A model generated the notes under the pieces. It saw nothing but the letters and a program-made list of their open reading frames with translations, searched no databases and was not told where the DNA came from. A program made the position numbers and the translations under genes. From Psychromonas sp. 14N.309.X.WAT.B.A12 (GTDB lineage: Bacteria > Pseudomonadota > Gammaproteobacteria > Enterobacterales > Psychromonadaceae), in NCBI RefSeq assembly GCF_030397575.1, contig NZ_JAPNXS010000008.1, positions 1-64,000 on the forward strand: a stretch of DNA of 64,000 nucleotides, given 5' to 3'. This document shows, piece after piece, positions 56,233-64,000 of this stretch. How positions within the stretch are numbered: the stretch's first letter is position 1; every line of letters begins with the position of its first letter.

Positions 56233-58806
56233 TTAAAATAGCTCATCATCATAGATAGTCCCGCCTGTTTGCGAGTCTGAACTCCCATAAATAGGTTCTG
56301 GTACATAATCTGTTGGGATATGATCTGCTCTGAAGAACTCAAATAACGTTGATTCATCTGTTGCTGTGGATAATAACCCAGTAGCCGCATCGATTCGCAC
56401 TGTTGAAATAGAGGCAGGACGTTCAGGTTTATACTCAGGTTTATCTTTCATTACCTTACTCATGAACATGTTCCATGCTGGTGATGCCGTTCTACCACCG
56501 AATTCCCCGCCTGCTACCTGGTTCCTGCCTAGATTATTATTGTAAGCTGCGCGACCTAGTTCTCGATTAAAGTCATCAAAACCTACCCAGGAAGTGGCTA
56601 CCATGTTACCTACAAAACCAGAGAACCAAGCATCTTTTGAGTCATTAGTGGTACCTGTTTTACCGCCCATGTCTTGTCTACCGATTGCACGTGCTGCTCG
56701 CCAACCAGTACCATTCCAGTTAGTTTTATTTTTCCTATTACCGCCACCCCATACAGCCGTACGTAATAGCTCTCGAACTAAAAATGCAGTATCAGGAGAA
56801 ATTGCTGATTCAGCTATTTGTGAGCGGCTTACAGGAGAGATTGCGCAGACTTCTGCATTATGGTCATTAACTGTTTTAGTCGCTAATGGATTAGCCGCGA
56901 TTGCTGACGCTTGTGCTTGATATTCTTCAGCACATTTTGGACAAGCAATTTTAGGTTCTGCTTGATATAAAACAGTGCCGTATGCATCTTCAATGCGTTC
57001 AATAATATAAGGTTCTACTTTGTAACCGCCGTTAGCAATAATGGCGTAACCAGTTGCTAAATCGATAGGTGTCATTGATGCTGAACCTAAAGCAATCGAG
57101 TTACTTCTTGGCATATCATTTTCATTAAAACCAAATTTAGTCAGTTGGTCAATGACAGTGGTTAACCCTAAATCTTCAACTAAACGTACTGAGACAACAT
57201 TTTTAGATTGTCCTAGTGCTTGGCGTAAGCGAATTGGCCCTGCATAGACTGCAGGAGAATTTTTGGGACGCCATGCTGCACTGCCACTCCATTGGTTAAT
57301 CGGGGTATCATTAACCAAAGTTGCTAAGGTATAACCATTATCTAAAGCGGCTGAATAAATGAATGGTTTAATGTTAGAGCCTACTTGACGCTTTGCTTGT
57401 GTTGCACGATTAAACTTACTTTGCACAAAGCTATACCCACCAACTAATGAGGTAATGGCACCATCCTGTGGGTTTAAAGATACAAATGCAGAGCTAACCG
57501 CTGGGTATTGTGATAATTGTAGTTGTTTTGTTACTTTATTATCTTTAGTCACGTCAATTTGACGTACCCAGATCTGTTCACCTACTTTAACAATGTCGGC
57601 CGCTTTTTTCGGTGGCAAACCTTGTCTTGAATCGCTAATGAAAGATCGAGCCCAGCTTAATCCATCCCATTCAATGGTTGATTTTTGTTCTGCTTGACCT
57701 TTGATTAGTACTTCAATACTTTTGTCTTTTACTGCCATTACAACAGCGGGTTGTAACTTACCGAAGTTAGTTTCTTGAGCTAATGTCTTAGCAATCTTTT
57801 CTGTAGACCAAGCTGTTTCACCTTCTTCCCACAATACTTTTGTTGGACCACGGTAACCGTGTCGCATATCGTAGTTATGGGAGTTTTCAATAACAGCTTC
57901 ATTTGCTGCTTGTTGTGCTTCCCTGGTAATAGTGGTGTAAACATTAAAGCCTTCGTTATAGCTTCTATCTTTGCCATACAGTTCAATCAGTTTATTACGT
58001 GCTATTTCTGCGACATAATGTGCTGATAATGTGATTTCTGCACCATGATAGCGACTCAACACCACCTCATTACGTGCATCTTCATATTCTTTTTGCGAAA
58101 TATACCCTTCATCTAACATCCGCATTAATACAAGATTGCGTCGTTCTGTTGCATTTTCTACTGAATAGATAGGGTTTAAACGAGATGGGGCTTTAGGTAA
58201 GCCGGCTAGTACGGCCATTTCAGATAATGTTAAATCAGATACGTTTTTGCCGAAGTAAACTTGTGCTGCTGCGCCAACACCAAAAGAGCGATGTCCTAAT
58301 GCAATCTTATTAAGATACAGCATTAATATTTCATCTTTTGTTAAAATCTGCTCTATCTGTATTGCGATAAATATTTCACGAACTTTACGAAGAATTGTCT
58401 TTTCATTGCTTAAAAAGAAGTTTCGTGCAACCTGTTGGGTGATCGTACTTGCTCCTTGTTTCGCACTACCTGACATGATGTAAACACTCGCTGCACGCAA
58501 TATTCCGATTGGATCCATACCTACATGTTGGTAAAAACGACTATCTTCTGTTGCAATAAATGCATTTACTAGTTGATCTGGAATTTCTTTGCGTAATAAT
58601 GGGATACGTCGCTTTTCACCAAATTGAGAAATGAGCTCTCCATCTTTACTTAATACTTTCATTGGTACTTGTAGAGGTATATCTTGGATACTAGTAACAT
58701 CAGGTAGGTCAGACTTAAGTTGATAATAAATGACAAATACTGCGGCTACGCCAATAAAAGTCAATATAATAGCAACTAAAAAAAGTCTCTTGAGCCATTT
58801 CATCAT
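56233..58806 (-). CDS. mrcA: Penicillin-binding protein 1A
   Basis: An 857-residue bifunctional peptidoglycan synthase. A membrane anchor at residues 8-28 precedes the glycosyltransferase domain with TEDSRFYQHVGMD, GASTITQQVARN and KDEILMLYLNKIALG. An OB-like insert follows, then the transpeptidase domain with the SxxK motif in GSNIKPF, the SxN motif in QSKN, and KTGTT. A four-cysteine-like insert CPKCAEEYQ also occurs in E. coli PBP1A. It is divergent from pilM, the usual gammaproteobacterial arrangement. Start could be either of two adjacent ATGs. Confidence 0.95.
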   Translation of the reverse strand: MMKWLKRLFLVAIILTFIGVAAVFVIYYQLKSDLPDVTSIQDIPLQVPMKVLSKDGELISQFGEKRRIPLLRKEIPDQLVNAFIATEDSRFYQHVGMDPIGILRAASVYIMSGSAKQGASTITQQVARNFFLSNEKTILRKVREIFIAIQIEQILTKDEILMLYLNKIALGHRSFGVGAAAQVYFGKNVSDLTLSEMAVLAGLPKAPSRLNPIYSVENATERRNLVLMRMLDEGYISQKEYEDARNEVVLSRYHGAEITLSAHYVAEIARNKLIELYGKDRSYNEGFNVYTTITREAQQAANEAVIENSHNYDMRHGYRGPTKVLWEEGETAWSTEKIAKTLAQETNFGKLQPAVVMAVKDKSIEVLIKGQAEQKSTIEWDGLSWARSFISDSRQGLPPKKAADIVKVGEQIWVRQIDVTKDNKVTKQLQLSQYPAVSSAFVSLNPQDGAITSLVGGYSFVQSKFNRATQAKRQVGSNIKPFIYSAALDNGYTLATLVNDTPINQWSGSAAWRPKNSPAVYAGPIRLRQALGQSKNVVSVRLVEDLGLTTVIDQLTKFGFNENDMPRSNSIALGSASMTPIDLATGYAIIANGGYKVEPYIIERIEDAYGTVLYQAEPKIACPKCAEEYQAQASAIAANPLATKTVNDHNAEVCAISPVSRSQIAESAISPDTAFLVRELLRTAVWGGGNRKNKTNWNGTGWRAARAIGRQDMGGKTGTTNDSKDAWFSGFVGNMVATSWVGFDDFNRELGRAAYNNNLGRNQVAGGEFGGRTASPAWNMFMSKVMKDKPEYKPERPASISTVRIDAATGLLSTATDESTLFEFFRADHIPTDYVPEPIYGSSDSQTGGTIYDDELF

Positions 58807-59002
58807 ATTTAAATAATTCCATCGGTATCGTGACTAAGTCACTTTTATGTTAGATATATAGGGTATGTAGTATATAGTGATAAATTATGAGTTAAAGAGC
58901 GAACTGTGACTTATCGGCTTGGAAGTTATCGAAATTAAACTTATTATCATCATACACTAATTTAAAAAATTATTTATTATAGCTATAGGTAGCAAGGAAA
59001 TT

Positions 59003-60061
59003 ATGTTTTTTGGATTGAAAAAATTAGGTTCTCGCAGCGTTATTGGCATTGATTTTGGGTCAAGTTCAATAAAAGCCATTGCGATCTCAAAAGGACAAGG
59101 AACGTATCGCGTTGACGGTATCGCTGAGGCACCAGTAGCAAAAGGATTGATCGTTGATAATCGCTTTGAAGAAGTGGATAAAATCACCGCTATTCTTAAA
59201 CAAATTCGCCACAGCTTCCCTTCTAGTCTTAAAAATGTTGCGATTGCAGTCACTGGATCTGATGTCATTACTAAAGTCATGAAAATGAACGCTTCATTAG
59301 ATGAACTAGACTTAGAATCTCGTGTTGAAATTGAAGTCGAGAATAGCATCCCTTTCCCATTGGATGAGATATTTATTGATTTTGAAGTGATGGGGCCTAG
59401 CGAAAATGATAAATCATTAAATGACATTTTAGTGAGTGCTGCTCGGAAAGAGCGAGTTTTGTCCCAAGCTCAATGTGTTGATAATAGTGGATTAAAAACA
59501 ACGATTGTAGATATTGCCAGCCATGCTTTAGCACGGTCAGCAGAGGTGATTATGACCTCTGATGATTACAATCGAGGCGTTGCAGTAGTTGATATTGGTG
59601 CCTCGCAAATGATGCTGAATATTTTATATCAGGGGAATGTCATTTTTACCCGTAGTAAAAGTCACGGTGGAGGGCTTTGTAGTCAAATGCTCTCGGAGCG
59701 TTATGGCATGCCAATTCAAGAAGCTGAACAAGCTAAAATTAATGAGGACCTTCCTGTTGATGCCGAAGTCGATGTGATTACTCCTTTTGTTAATATGACT
59801 GTTAATCACTTACGCTTTGACTTACGCATGTTTACTAATGCACCTAATAATGTTGATGTGCAGAAGCTTATTCTGACAGGCGGTGGTGTGTTGATGAAAC
59901 CTTTAGCAAAACAATTGCAAGAAGAGCTTGAATTTGAAGTAGAAATTGCCGACCCATCGCTGGCACTTGAATGTAAAAGCGAAGAAGAAAATAAATTATT
60001 AAAAGAATCTGGGGCTAAATATATGATGGCTCTCGGGTTAGCATTAAGAGGCGTTTCATAA
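59003..60061 (+). CDS. pilM: Type IV pilus inner-membrane platform protein PilM
   Basis: A 352-residue actin-like cytoplasmic ATPase homologue: GIDFGSSSIKAIAISKG at the phosphate-1 loop and VVDIGASQMMLNIL at the phosphate-2 loop, with LTGGGVLMKPL near the end. It binds the N-terminal tail of PilN and connects the pilus motor to the PilNO ring. Its stop overlaps the pilN ATG by one base. First gene of pilMNOPQ, divergent from mrcA. Confidence 0.96.
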   Translation: MFFGLKKLGSRSVIGIDFGSSSIKAIAISKGQGTYRVDGIAEAPVAKGLIVDNRFEEVDKITAILKQIRHSFPSSLKNVAIAVTGSDVITKVMKMNASLDELDLESRVEIEVENSIPFPLDEIFIDFEVMGPSENDKSLNDILVSAARKERVLSQAQCVDNSGLKTTIVDIASHALARSAEVIMTSDDYNRGVAVVDIGASQMMLNILYQGNVIFTRSKSHGGGLCSQMLSERYGMPIQEAEQAKINEDLPVDAEVDVITPFVNMTVNHLRFDLRMFTNAPNNVDVQKLILTGGGVLMKPLAKQLQEELEFEVEIADPSLALECKSEEENKLLKESGAKYMMALGLALRGVS

Positions 60062-60618
60062 TGTCGAATATTAACTTACTGCCATGGCGCGAGAATTATA
60101 AAAAGCAGAAGAAAACAGCCTTCTTTATTATATTGGCTATTAGTGCCTTGGTGGCATTAGGTTTATCTTATGCTGGAAAAATGTATGTAGACTCCTTAAT
60201 TAATGCACAAAATGAAAGGAATCAATATTTACAAACAGAGACTATCATTCTAGATCGTCGTATTGCTGAAATCAGTGATATTAAAAAACAAAAAGCTGAA
60301 TTGGTTCGACGTATTAATTTAATTCAACAGCTTGAAGAGCAGCGAAATACGATTACAAGGTTTTTTAATACGTTACCTGAAGTAACTCCTCCAGGTGTTT
60401 ATACAAACTCTATCACCTTTGATAAAGGAAAAGCAGATGTTAGAGGGTTATCTGATTCAACAGGACAAGTAAGTAATATGCTAAGAAATGTTGATAGTTC
60501 AGGTTGGTTAGGTGACGCTGCGCTACCTTCCATTGTGAGTGGGCCAACAGAGCCTATCAAGTTATATAATTTTTCGATGAACTTTATTGTTCTACCTGAA
60601 GATGAAGACGGGAAATAA
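60061..60618 (+). CDS. pilN: PilN, type IV pilus alignment protein
   Basis: A 185-residue bitopic protein. The N-terminal cytoplasmic motif NINLLPWRENYKKQKK is the PilM-binding tail. A membrane helix (residues about 20-42), a coiled coil and a ferredoxin-like periplasmic domain follow. It pairs with PilO. The start is TAATG-coupled to pilM. Confidence 0.94.
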   Translation: MSNINLLPWRENYKKQKKTAFFIILAISALVALGLSYAGKMYVDSLINAQNERNQYLQTETIILDRRIAEISDIKKQKAELVRRINLIQQLEEQRNTITRFFNTLPEVTPPGVYTNSITFDKGKADVRGLSDSTGQVSNMLRNVDSSGWLGDAALPSIVSGPTEPIKLYNFSMNFIVLPEDEDGK

Positions 60619-60620
60619 TC

Positions 60621-61190
60621 ATGCATATTAATGATATGGATTTCGATAATGTAGGCAGTTGGCCTAAGTTGCATAAAACAGTGGTGATTGCCATTGTTTG
60701 TATTTTGTTGATTGGTGGTTTTTATTATTATGTTATTGAAGATCAGCTTAAGCAATTAGATAAAGTCGAAGCAAAAGAGTTAGCACTTAAAAATGAATTT
60801 AAAGTCAAAGCTGCATTATCTTCAAACCTTGAAGCATATCGAGAACAAATGACTGAAATTGAGGTAATATTAGCTGGATTAGTGAATAAATTACCAACCA
60901 AAAAAGAACTTGCTAGTTTATTAGATGATATTGGTTTTATTGGTGCAAATAACGGGTTGCAATTTAAAAGCCTTAACTGGGGTGTAAAAAAACAATTAGA
61001 GTTAGCAGAGGAAGTTCCAATAAGTATTAAAGTGGTAGGTACCTATGAGCAATTAGGTAAGTTTTCTGCAGACATCGCAGCTTTACCCCGTATTGTGATA
61101 TTAGATAATTTACGATTAAAGCATAATGATGAAAATACCTTAATGCTTGATATTGTTGCAAAAACTTACCAATACAAAGGACATAAATAA
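60621..61190 (+). CDS. pilO: PilO, type IV pilus alignment protein
   Basis: A 189-residue protein with a short cytoplasmic N-terminus, membrane helix near residues 22-42, coiled coil (LKQLDKVEAKELALKNEFKVKAAL) and a periplasmic domain with LPTKKELASLLDDIGFIGANNGLQFKSLNW. It forms heterodimers with PilN and contacts PilP. It starts two bases after the pilN stop and overlaps pilP by one base. Confidence 0.94.
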   Translation: MHINDMDFDNVGSWPKLHKTVVIAIVCILLIGGFYYYVIEDQLKQLDKVEAKELALKNEFKVKAALSSNLEAYREQMTEIEVILAGLVNKLPTKKELASLLDDIGFIGANNGLQFKSLNWGVKKQLELAEEVPISIKVVGTYEQLGKFSADIAALPRIVILDNLRLKHNDENTLMLDIVAKTYQYKGHK

Positions 61191-61708
61191 TGAAAAATTT
61201 ATTACCTTTACCTCTGGTTTTTTTACTTTTTTCTTGTTCTGAGGCAAACCTCGAAGACTTGAATCAGTTTGTTGTTGATACGAAATCTAAAGTTTATCCT
61301 GTGAAAAATGAAGTGCCTACACTGAAAAAAATCGACACTCTTAACTTTACACAGGCAGATGGAAGGAATCCTTTTTCTCAACCTAAGCTTGAAGTCATTG
61401 CAGAAGTAAAGGATACTCCTAAAAGTTGCCCTCAACCAAATTTTGAACGTAAAAAACAGGCGCTTGAGATGTATTCATTAGGGCAAATGCAAATGCGTGG
61501 CACCTTACTTAAGGACGATCAATTATGGGCGTTAGTACAAATATCTGGTAGTGAAGTACATCGTGTTAAGCCAGGAAATTATTTAGGGTTAAATTACGGA
61601 AAAGTACTAAAAATAAATAAAGAACAAATTGATCTGTTGGAGCTCGCACCAGATAAAAATGGTTGTTGGGAAGAACGGCTTACACAGATTAAATTAGTCT
61701 CAAAATAA
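61190..61708 (+). CDS. pilP: PilP lipoprotein, type IV pilus
   Basis: A 172-residue lipoprotein with lipobox LFSC (C16). The following linker and C-terminal beta-domain (SLGQMQMRGTLLKDDQLWALVQ...VKPGNYLGLNYGKV) match PilP, which bridges PilNO to the secretin PilQ. It is coupled to pilO by TAATG. Confidence 0.94.
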   Translation: MKNLLPLPLVFLLFSCSEANLEDLNQFVVDTKSKVYPVKNEVPTLKKIDTLNFTQADGRNPFSQPKLEVIAEVKDTPKSCPQPNFERKKQALEMYSLGQMQMRGTLLKDDQLWALVQISGSEVHRVKPGNYLGLNYGKVLKINKEQIDLLELAPDKNGCWEERLTQIKLVSK

Positions 61709-61734
61709 AGTTAATCAGGGATGAAACGGAAATC

Positions 61735-63813
61735 ATGAAATTATTAAATATAAAGCAAATTGCGCTGTTGAGTATTAGTAGCCTTTTGCTCATTTTATCT
61801 CCTTTTGCAGTTGCCGAGTCGCAATTGGTTAAATTAAACGTTAATCCTCTTTCAGAAGGGAAGTTTGAATTAAAGTTTGAATTTAATGAAGCCATCAGCA
61901 GTTATACTGATAAATTAAATTATCGCCCAAATAAACTGGTTATTGATGTCGCGGACGCGAGCTCTTTGCTTGAGTTAAACCCTATTACCATTGATAAAAA
62001 TGGTGTTAAAACCGTTGAAGCTGAACGTATGAGCGAAGGGTTACGTTTAACTATCAATATTGAAGAGCTAATGCCTTATTATGTTGCGGAGCAAGGTAAG
62101 AATTTAGTAGTCCGTTTCGGGGATACTCAACAAAAATCTGCTGCTACAGAATCTGAATCAGCGATTGCAGCTGCAATCATGCAAGAATCTGGTGATCAAA
62201 CTGCACAAAATACATTAAGTGAAGCGGCTGAAAAAGCACGTAAAGCAGCATTAATTGAACGTCCTAAAGGCTATGTTAATACCATCGCAGATATCGATTT
62301 TAAACGCGGATCTGAAGGCCAAGGTAAATTATTTGTTTATCTAGATAACTCTAGCGTTGCTGTCGATATTAAACGTCGCGACCAACAGCTTATTGTAGAA
62401 TTTCAAAGTACATTTATTCCTGATGATTTCTTATACATCATGGATGTGGTCGATTTTGCCACGACTGTGAATAAAATTGAGACCTTTCGTGAAGATGGTA
62501 CAACGCGTTTTGTTTTCAACATCAAAGACGAATACAACTATCGCTACGATCAACTAGATACCTTATTCATGATTGAAGTGTCTAAGAAACCTGAAGATGA
62601 AGCTGATGCGCCATATGAAGGTAAGGCTATCTCGCTTAACTTCCAAGATATTCCTGTACGTACAGTGTTACAGTTAATTGCTGATTTTAATGGTTTTAAC
62701 TTAGTTATTACTGACTCTGTAAGCGGTAATATTACATTGCGTTTAGATGATGTTCCATGGGAACAGGCATTAGATATTATCCTAAAAGTACGTGGTTTAG
62801 GTAAGCGTATGGATGGTAACGTATTAATGGTTGCTCCTGCATCCGAACTAGCAGCTTCTGAGCGTCAGCAATTAGAGTCTAACAATGAGGTTGCTGCGTT
62901 AGCTCCATTATATTCAGAGTTTATTCAAATTAATTACGCAAAAGCTGAAACTATCGCTGCATTATTATCTGGTCAGAGTGCAAGCTTACTTTCTGAACGC
63001 GGTAATGTAACAGTAGATACGCGAACTAATATTCTATTGATTAAAGATACTGCTGCGGTGATTGATTCTGTTAAAGAAATTATCGAAGTATTAGATGTTG
63101 CTGTTCGCCAAGTCGTTATTGAAGCGCGTATGGTTACTGTTAGTGATTCTGTTGCAGAAGACTTAGGGGTAAGTTGGGGGCTAGATACAGACTCTGCAAG
63201 TTCTGATTCAAGATTGAATACGCTAGATGTAAATCTACCAGTTGCTTCATCAGCGGGTACATTAGGCTTCCAAATCGCAACGTTAGCTAATGGTAATATT
63301 CTAGATTTAGAGTTATCAGCGTTAGAGCAAGAGAGTAAAGCGGAGATTATTGCGAGTCCTCGTATTACAACGCTTAACCAACAAACTGCTTATATTGAGC
63401 AAGGTACCGAAATTCCATATGTTGAATCTTCTTCATCAGGTGCAACGACGGTGAGCTTTGAAAAAGCAGTATTAAGCTTACAAGTAACACCACAGATAAC
63501 GCCGGATAACAAATTGATCTTAGATTTAGTTATCACACAGGACTCTGTTGGTGAAACGGTAACAACTAGTGATGGTGAGTCAGTATCTATTGATACACAA
63601 GAGATACAAACTCAAGTGTTAGTTGATAATGGTGAAACCCTTGTTTTAGGTGGTATCTACCAACAACAAATCTCAGATACGATCAGTAAGGTGCCAGTCT
63701 TAGGTGACATTCCTTATTTAGGTTACTTTTTTAGAAACTCGGTTACTGACAATACAAAATCAGAGCTACTCATTTTTGTTACACCACGTATTGTGATGCA
63801 AACAAAATACTAA
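61735..63813 (+). CDS. pilQ: Type IV pilus secretin PilQ
   Basis: A 692-residue outer-membrane secretin with signal peptide (to about AVA/ES). Two AMIN peptidoglycan-binding domains (about 30-130 and 190-285) are followed by an N0/STN domain (ISLNFQDIPVRTVLQLIADFNGFNLVITDSVSGN), N1 (IQINYAKAETIAALLSG) and the secretin C-terminal (IIASPRITTLNQQTAYIEQGTEIPY...VPVLGDIPYLGYFFRN). It forms the pore through which pili extend and retract, and DNA can enter in competent cells. A terminator follows. Confidence 0.96.
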   Translation: MKLLNIKQIALLSISSLLLILSPFAVAESQLVKLNVNPLSEGKFELKFEFNEAISSYTDKLNYRPNKLVIDVADASSLLELNPITIDKNGVKTVEAERMSEGLRLTINIEELMPYYVAEQGKNLVVRFGDTQQKSAATESESAIAAAIMQESGDQTAQNTLSEAAEKARKAALIERPKGYVNTIADIDFKRGSEGQGKLFVYLDNSSVAVDIKRRDQQLIVEFQSTFIPDDFLYIMDVVDFATTVNKIETFREDGTTRFVFNIKDEYNYRYDQLDTLFMIEVSKKPEDEADAPYEGKAISLNFQDIPVRTVLQLIADFNGFNLVITDSVSGNITLRLDDVPWEQALDIILKVRGLGKRMDGNVLMVAPASELAASERQQLESNNEVAALAPLYSEFIQINYAKAETIAALLSGQSASLLSERGNVTVDTRTNILLIKDTAAVIDSVKEIIEVLDVAVRQVVIEARMVTVSDSVAEDLGVSWGLDTDSASSDSRLNTLDVNLPVASSAGTLGFQIATLANGNILDLELSALEQESKAEIIASPRITTLNQQTAYIEQGTEIPYVESSSSGATTVSFEKAVLSLQVTPQITPDNKLILDLVITQDSVGETVTTSDGESVSIDTQEIQTQVLVDNGETLVLGGIYQQQISDTISKVPVLGDIPYLGYFFRNSVTDNTKSELLIFVTPRIVMQTKY

Positions 63814-63836
63814 GTTAGATTTTTCTTAAGTTATTC

Positions 63837-63872
63837 AAAAAGCCTGAAGTTTATCTTCGGGCTTCTTTTTTT
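63837..63872 (+). terminator. pilMNOPQ terminator
   Basis: Stem AAAAAGCC-GAAG/CTTC-GGCTT around a TTTAT loop with mismatched pairs, followed by seven T residues. Confidence 0.85.
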
Positions 63873-63971
63873 ATGGCTTGCAATATATTGTTAACAATTG
63901 CGATAATAAGGCACTTCTCTTTAATTTTTAAGGGGCTTCCCAATAATCAACCACTTGAGTAAAAATTCAAC

Positions 63972-64000
63972 ATGGCAGAACAGCGTAATATATTTTTAAT
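63972..64000 (+). CDS. aroK: Shikimate kinase, first nine codons
   Basis: The window ends after ATG GCA GAA CAG CGT AAT ATA TTT TTA (MAEQRNIFL), the conserved start of AroK. The position after pilQ matches the common pilMNOPQ-aroK-aroB order. Only the N-terminal fragment is visible. Confidence 0.8.

Noticed and set aside
59003-59427. A 156-codon minus-strand frame (58957-59427) opposite pilM
   Set aside because: It is a shadow of the conserved PilM sequence.
1-64000. tRNA or rRNA genes, CRISPR arrays, insertion sequences, prophage
   Set aside because: Reading both strands I saw no cloverleaf with a CCA end, no regular repeat-spacer array, no transposase and no phage structural genes.

Overview
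The window is about 64 kb of AT-rich chromosomal backbone from a marine-type gammaproteobacterium. The best fit is the Alteromonadales/Vibrionales neighbourhood, and Psychromonas or a close relative is my favourite guess from protein style. The evidence is co-oriented housekeeping blocks in familiar gammaproteobacterial order: rpoA-rplQ; glnA divergent from typA; glnL-glnG; yihY-dtd; rph-pyrE; ubiC-ubiA; nudE and mrcA next to pilMNOPQ-aroK. I saw no insertion sequence, prophage block, CRISPR array, rRNA or tRNA. Genus is inference only.

Layout. 1-0.7 kb: end of the alpha operon (rpoA C-terminus, rplQ). 0.8-7 kb: oxyR, a SieB-like membrane protein, trmH, a coupled membrane-protein/GTPase pair (DUF2868/DUF3482), and phospholipase A. 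7-16.4 kb: recG, then a nitrogen-assimilation block on the minus strand. In transcription order that block is glnA (type I glutamine synthetase), a type III glutamine synthetase, a DUF4124 protein, glnL (NtrB) and glnG (NtrC). Both synthetases have sequence matches to sigma-54 promoters, and glnA also has two NtrC-type sites upstream. 16.8-20 kb: typA, yihY, dtd. 20-23.7 kb: minor-pilin operon (pilE-, fimT-, pilV-, pilW- and pilX-like). 24-30.5 kb: pitrilysin-type protease, DUF481 outer-membrane protein, and a tandem solute-binding sensor with a degenerate GGDEF domain. 30.7-32 kb: rph-pyrE. 32-37 kb: RND efflux permease, adaptor and TetR regulator with a likely operator. 37-41.7 kb: rep, a peroxiredoxin-glutaredoxin hybrid, and a flavin disulfide reductase with a cysteine-rich tail. 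41.8-46.7 kb: ubiA/ubiC, an orphan FliL-like protein, glpG, a ComEA-like protein, galE. 46.8-56.1 kb: a GGDEF protein, a SWIM-SNF2 ATPase coupled to miaE, a MOSC-ferredoxin fusion (ycbX), mgsA, yijD, sthA, nudE. 56.2-64 kb: mrcA, then pilMNOPQ and the first codons of aroK.

How the parts connect. NtrB/NtrC encoded here are the natural activators for the sigma-54 promoters in front of both glutamine synthetases. The minor pilins, the pilMNOPQ alignment/secretin complex and the ComEA-like DNA-binding protein together suggest a type IV pilus able to support DNA uptake. The major pilin and motor genes are outside the window. OxyR, the Prx-Grx hybrid and the Cys-tailed flavoprotein point to peroxide/thiol defence.

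No wholly new multi-gene system stands out. The least-explained pieces are the DUF2868/DUF3482 pair, the very large PilX-like minor pilin with a repetitive tail, the Cys-tailed reductase, the SieB-like protein, and a few unassigned palindromes.
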